Origin: Romeriopsis sp046049545 | Lineage (GTDB): Bacteria; Cyanobacteriota; Cyanobacteriia; Leptolyngbyales; Leptolyngbyaceae | DNA length: 64,000 bases | NCBI GenBank assembly: GCA_046049545.1 | Contig: JBJORF010000001.1 | Span: 62,001-126,000, forward strand | Direction of reading: 5' to 3' | Part shown: in pieces, positions 61,091 to 64,000 of the stretch | Numbering within the stretch: position 1 is the first letter of the stretch | Layout of the letters: the number at the start of each line of letters is the position of its first letter | Position numbers and translations under genes: made by a program | The notes under the pieces: generated by a model | Databases searched by the model: none | What the model saw: the letters and a program-made list of their open reading frames with translations, nothing else | Told to the model about the DNA's origin: nothing

Positions 61091-62230
61091 CTAATGCCGA
61101 TCGGCGAGCGGCTTGTACTTCGCTTGGTGCAGCCCGGTATAAATCTGTGTTGGCCGGAAAATCCGATTCTCTGCCAGTTGCTCTTTCCAGTGGGCGAGCC
61201 ACCCCGCCGTGCGGGAAATTGCAAAGACGGGCGTAAACAGATCCGTAGGGATGCCCAACTTCCGATACACGAGGCCAGAGTAGAAGTCGACATTCGGATA
61301 GATGCCTTTACCCGCTAATTTTTCGGCGACAACATTTTCCAGTTCAACGGCAATGTCGTAGTAGCTGTCTTGGCCAAACTTCTCAAACATTTCCTGGGCG
61401 AGTTTTTGCAGAATTGTCGCTCGGGGATCTTTGACCTTGTAGACGCGGTGACCGAAGCCCATAATTTTTTGCTTATGGGCGATGCAATGTTCGATGTAAG
61501 GGCGCACATTCTCCACCGAGCCAATTTCTTCTAGCATCAGCAGCACTTCTTCCGCCGCGCCCCCATGCAATGGGCCAGCCAAAGTGCCGACGGCGGAAGC
61601 GATTACGGCATAGGGGTCGGTGAGGGTCGAAGCGGTGACCATGGCCGCGAACGTCGAAGCATTAATCGTGTGCTCGGCGTGCAGGGTGAGACAGACATCC
61701 AGAATGTGGGCAGCGAAGGGGTCAGGCTCCTTCTCGTTCAGCATGTAGAGGAAATTTGCGGCATAGCCCAAGTCATCGCGGGGGGGCACCGGGTCATTGC
61801 CTTTGCGAATCAACTGGAACGCCGCCACCATTGTTGGCACTTTGGCGAGCAGGCGAACCACCGCCGCCTCGATGTACGCTGGGTCATCGAGGGCCCGCTT
61901 GGAGTAGAACAGTCCCAGTGCCGCCGCGCAAGCCTGGAGTGCATCCATGGGGTGGCCACTTTCCGGGAAGCACTTCATCATGTCGCGAATGCGGTACTTC
62001 AGCCGTCGATGGGAGCAGATTTCGGCTTCGAACGCGCTTAATTCCGCCGCATCCGGCAGCTTGTCCCAAATTAAGAGGTAAGCGGTTTCCAAAAAATTGC
62101 TGTGGGTGGCTAAATCCTCGATCGCGATGCCCCGATATTCCAGCACGCCCCGCTGGCCATCTACATAGCTGATGCTGGATTGGGTTGCAGGCACCCCTTC
62201 TAAACCTGCGCGGTACTCATAGGCCGTCAT
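61091..62230 (-). CDS. gltA: Citrate synthase
   Basis: This 379-residue enzyme has the catalytic residues in LTLHAEHTINASTFAA, GPLHGGAAEEV and MGFGHRVYKVKDPRA. It condenses oxaloacetate and acetyl-CoA. The ATG at 62230 (MTAYEYRAGLEGVPATQS) matches the family's start better than 62278. It precedes the ndh operon on the same strand, a conserved cyanobacterial arrangement. Confidence 0.97.
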   Translation of the reverse strand: MTAYEYRAGLEGVPATQSSISYVDGQRGVLEYRGIAIEDLATHSNFLETAYLLIWDKLPDAAELSAFEAEICSHRRLKYRIRDMMKCFPESGHPMDALQACAAALGLFYSKRALDDPAYIEAAVVRLLAKVPTMVAAFQLIRKGNDPVPPRDDLGYAANFLYMLNEKEPDPFAAHILDVCLTLHAEHTINASTFAAMVTASTLTDPYAVIASAVGTLAGPLHGGAAEEVLLMLEEIGSVENVRPYIEHCIAHKQKIMGFGHRVYKVKDPRATILQKLAQEMFEKFGQDSYYDIAVELENVVAEKLAGKGIYPNVDFYSGLVYRKLGIPTDLFTPVFAISRTAGWLAHWKEQLAENRIFRPTQIYTGLHQAKYKPLADRH

Positions 62231-62775
62231 TGTGCTACCACTTCTTCTTAAAACACGCCCGTTACCAAATTCTGTCACCGAATTAAAGTAACCGATTCCT
62301 TAAAAGTAGCAGATTTCGCGGTCGCCGATGGGAGCTTGAACCCGCCTGATCCACTGTGCGGTTGCGGCGTAGCGGTTGCCGCTCCGTGAATTCTGGTGGG
62401 ATGGTGGGGCGGTGGCGACCTTGGGGCGGAAATTGTCCGTGGGAATACCACAATTTCGGGCGAAAATGCGCGTTCCTTCAAATACAAATTGATGAACAAT
62501 TGCGGTTTTTTGTAAAAGGGAATATTATGGGACTTAACACGGTTTAACTTTCTCTTCAGTTAGAAGTTATCCGTCTCACTTTTGGTTCAAACAAGCGGTT
62601 TGCCTCGCGAGAACCTGAGCTTGAGCGTTGGTGTTTATCACGGCGCGATTCGCCCCTAGCGCGATGATTTCAGGTCGGTTCAGCAACTAGATTTTTAGTT
62701 TAGTAGCCAGATTTTCGGTTACTGGGTCGTGCAAACCAGCGGCGAAGTGGGGATATTTGTAGTACAAGGAGTTAT
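62231..62775. other. Divergent intergenic region gltA / 62776 gene
   Basis: This is 545 bases without a convincing gene. An alternative longer gltA start reaches 62278. Short plus- and minus-strand frames (up to 74 codons) look like chance. The A/T-rich stretch at 62485-62590 is the likeliest place for promoters. Confidence 0.4.
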
Positions 62776-63207
62776 ATGCCTCAGAGACATTCACGTCGTT
62801 CGTCTCGATCACAGCGGTTTAGCGATAAGCCGCGTCCTGAAAATCAAGCATCAGAGCCGTCTGGTTCGGAGAAGCCCCGCCTGGACGGGAATCGTCCGGA
62901 GCGATCGCGTCCGGAGCGCAACTGGGTTGAAGGTCGGCCGCGATCGTCCCGCCCTGTTCAAACGCCGTTGTTGCGATTGATTGAGCAAGATGCACCGCTG
63001 CGCGGTCGCAGTCAGTTGGTTTTGATGTATGGGCCATTCCAAACGGAGATGTCAGCCAATGCCGGTGAAGGTGTGGCGACTTGGTTGAAGGCTTGTTTGA
63101 GTCAGCATGGGATTCCCAGTTTGGTGCGATTTGACGATCGACGCGCTGCTCAAGTATTCCGTCGTGACCAATTCCAACCTTGGGTAGCGCATTTAATGGA
63201 AGCCTAG
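62776..63207 (+). CDS. Basic-tailed hypothetical protein
   Basis: This 143-residue protein has a very Arg/Ser/Pro-rich first 60 residues (RHSRRSSRSQRF and RPERSRPERN), likely disordered and RNA-binding in style, and a compact C-terminal half (RSQLVLMYGPFQTEMSANAG then LSQHGIPSLVRFDDRRA). The start follows AAGGAG with a good spacing. It lies 79 bases before codA on the same strand. I do not recognise a function. Confidence 0.65.
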   Translation: MPQRHSRRSSRSQRFSDKPRPENQASEPSGSEKPRLDGNRPERSRPERNWVEGRPRSSRPVQTPLLRLIEQDAPLRGRSQLVLMYGPFQTEMSANAGEGVATWLKACLSQHGIPSLVRFDDRRAAQVFRRDQFQPWVAHLMEA

Positions 63208-63286
63208 CGGATGGCTTGAACCAGCGATAATTGAGAGGGGATGGTGCCGTTGTGTACCGTCCCTTTATTGTTTGGAGATTTTAACC

Positions 63287-64000
63287 ATGGCGTACGACAT
63301 TGTGCTGCGGCAAGGGCGCGTGTTACGGGCTCCCGATCAGTCGGTGGTGGCGGATGTGGCGATCGCCCAAGGGAAAATTGTGGCGCTCGCCGAGACGATC
63401 GCGGAATCCGCCGATTGGGACATTGATTGCGCTGGCAAACTGGTCAGCCCGCCGTTGGTGGAGTCGCATATTCATCTAGACTCGGTTCTAACCGCTGGAG
63501 AACCGCGTTGGAATCAGAGTGGGACGTTGTTTGAAGGAATTCAGATTTGGGGCGATCGCAAGCAATCGTTGACGGTGGCGGAGGTGCGATCGCGGGCGGA
63601 ACAGATGCTGCGGCAGCAGGCCGCCCAGGGGGTGCTGTATGTGCGTACCCATGCGGATGTGAGCGAGTCCCCCGCTTGTGAAAACCAGCTGATTGCGTTG
63701 CAGGGTTTGCTGGAAGTGCGAGAGGCGGTGCGGGACTGGATGACGGTGCAGGTGGTGGCCTTTCCCCAGGATGGGATTTACGGCAGTCCGGGGAATGCGG
63801 CGTTGATGGAGGAAGCGTTACAGCGAGGCGCGGATGTCGTCGGGGGGATTCCGCATTATGAGATGACGCGGGAAGACGGGGTGCGATCGGTGGCGCAGAT
63901 TTTCGATTGGGCGGAGCGCTTCGATCGCTTGATTGACCTGCATTGCGATGAGATTGATGATGATCAGTCGCGGTTTCTGGAAGTGGTGGCGGCGGAAGCG
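63287..64000 (+). CDS. codA: Cytosine deaminase, 5' part (runs off window)
   Basis: The first 238 codons of an amidohydrolase are present. The metal-binding ESHIHLDSVLTAGEP is near residue 65, and the CodA-specific QSGTLFEGIQIWGDRK, VRTHADVSE, GGIPHYEMTRE and LIDLHCDEIDDDQSRF follow. It deaminates cytosine to uracil in pyrimidine salvage. The start is preceded by GGAG at 63274. The remaining C-terminal part lies beyond the window end. Confidence 0.88.
   Translation, partial: MAYDIVLRQGRVLRAPDQSVVADVAIAQGKIVALAETIAESADWDIDCAGKLVSPPLVESHIHLDSVLTAGEPRWNQSGTLFEGIQIWGDRKQSLTVAEVRSRAEQMLRQQAAQGVLYVRTHADVSESPACENQLIALQGLLEVREAVRDWMTVQVVAFPQDGIYGSPGNAALMEEALQRGADVVGGIPHYEMTREDGVRSVAQIFDWAERFDRLIDLHCDEIDDDQSRFLEVVAAEA

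Noticed and set aside
62231..62278. Longer citrate synthase starting at 62278
   Set aside because: The extra residues (MTEFGNGRVLRRSGST) do not fit the family start, whereas MTAYEYRAGLEG at 62230 does.

Overview
The window comes from a cyanobacterial chromosome. GCGATCGC (HIP1-like) octamers are scattered throughout. The gene content includes ndhA-ndhI-ndhG-ndhE, an omega-3 acyl-lipid desaturase (desB), a VIPP1/IM30 protein, a solanesyl-type prenyl diphosphate synthase, a group 2 sigma-70 factor, DUF3110, DUF1517 and DUF1400 proteins, and cyanobacterial-style interspersed palindromes. No rRNA, CRISPR array, complete insertion sequence or prophage was seen. One tRNA (Asn, GTT) is present.

Region 1 (about 0.27-7.3 kb) is the most unusual part. 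Eight same-strand genes are packed with ATGA overlaps or gaps of 3-9 bases. They encode a GNAT-like protein, a Rieske oxygenase, a ferritin-like diiron protein, an AurF-like diiron oxygenase, a second Rieske oxygenase, a plant-type [2Fe-2S] ferredoxin, a third Rieske oxygenase and a membrane fatty-acid-hydroxylase/sterol-desaturase protein. That is six O2-activating metalloenzymes plus their likely electron carrier in one transcription unit. I know of no described pathway with this set. I infer a biosynthetic or tailoring operon with a hydrophobic and possibly amine-bearing substrate. A zinc-independent MDR oxidoreductase, a hexapeptide-repeat acyltransferase and a GH3-family acyl-adenylating enzyme follow at 8.5-11.6 kb and may be functionally linked. 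Between them lies a minus-strand toxin-antitoxin-like module (DUF5615/DUF433 plus a small coiled-coil protein).

Region 2 (11.6-31.2 kb) is mostly housekeeping: an SbcD-like nuclease, YchF, two paralogous two-domain proteins, MurQ, DUF3110, the prenyl synthase, a DMT transporter, a WecG/TagA/CpsF glycosyltransferase, UvrA, a secreted protein, LysS, a YacP-like NYN nuclease and an SDR protein. Region 3 (31.3-43.5 kb) holds tRNA-Asn, HisF, VIPP1, thioredoxin, a DUF4126 protein, an aminotransferase, SSB, a nucleotidyltransferase-phosphomannomutase-like fusion, a DUF1400 hydrolase and TruB.

Region 4 (43.6-54.5 kb) is more accessory. It has a small secreted protein, a run of four tiny ORFs behind an M16 peptidase homologue that lacks the zinc motif, DesB, a VOC protein, a group of membrane/zinc-ribbon/lipoprotein genes, a group 2 sigma factor with a long leader, and an orphan receiver protein. 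Region 5 (54.5-64 kb) has a TPR-type protein, NAD kinase, the ndhAIGE operon, citrate synthase and the 5' part of a cytosine deaminase gene running off the window.

A recurring feature is short tandem arrays of 15-17 bp units (2-6 copies). The units differ in sequence from locus to locus, and several arrays begin at or within a few bases of a gene's stop codon. Interspersed palindromes have also entered coding sequence, once as a 63-bp in-frame insertion.
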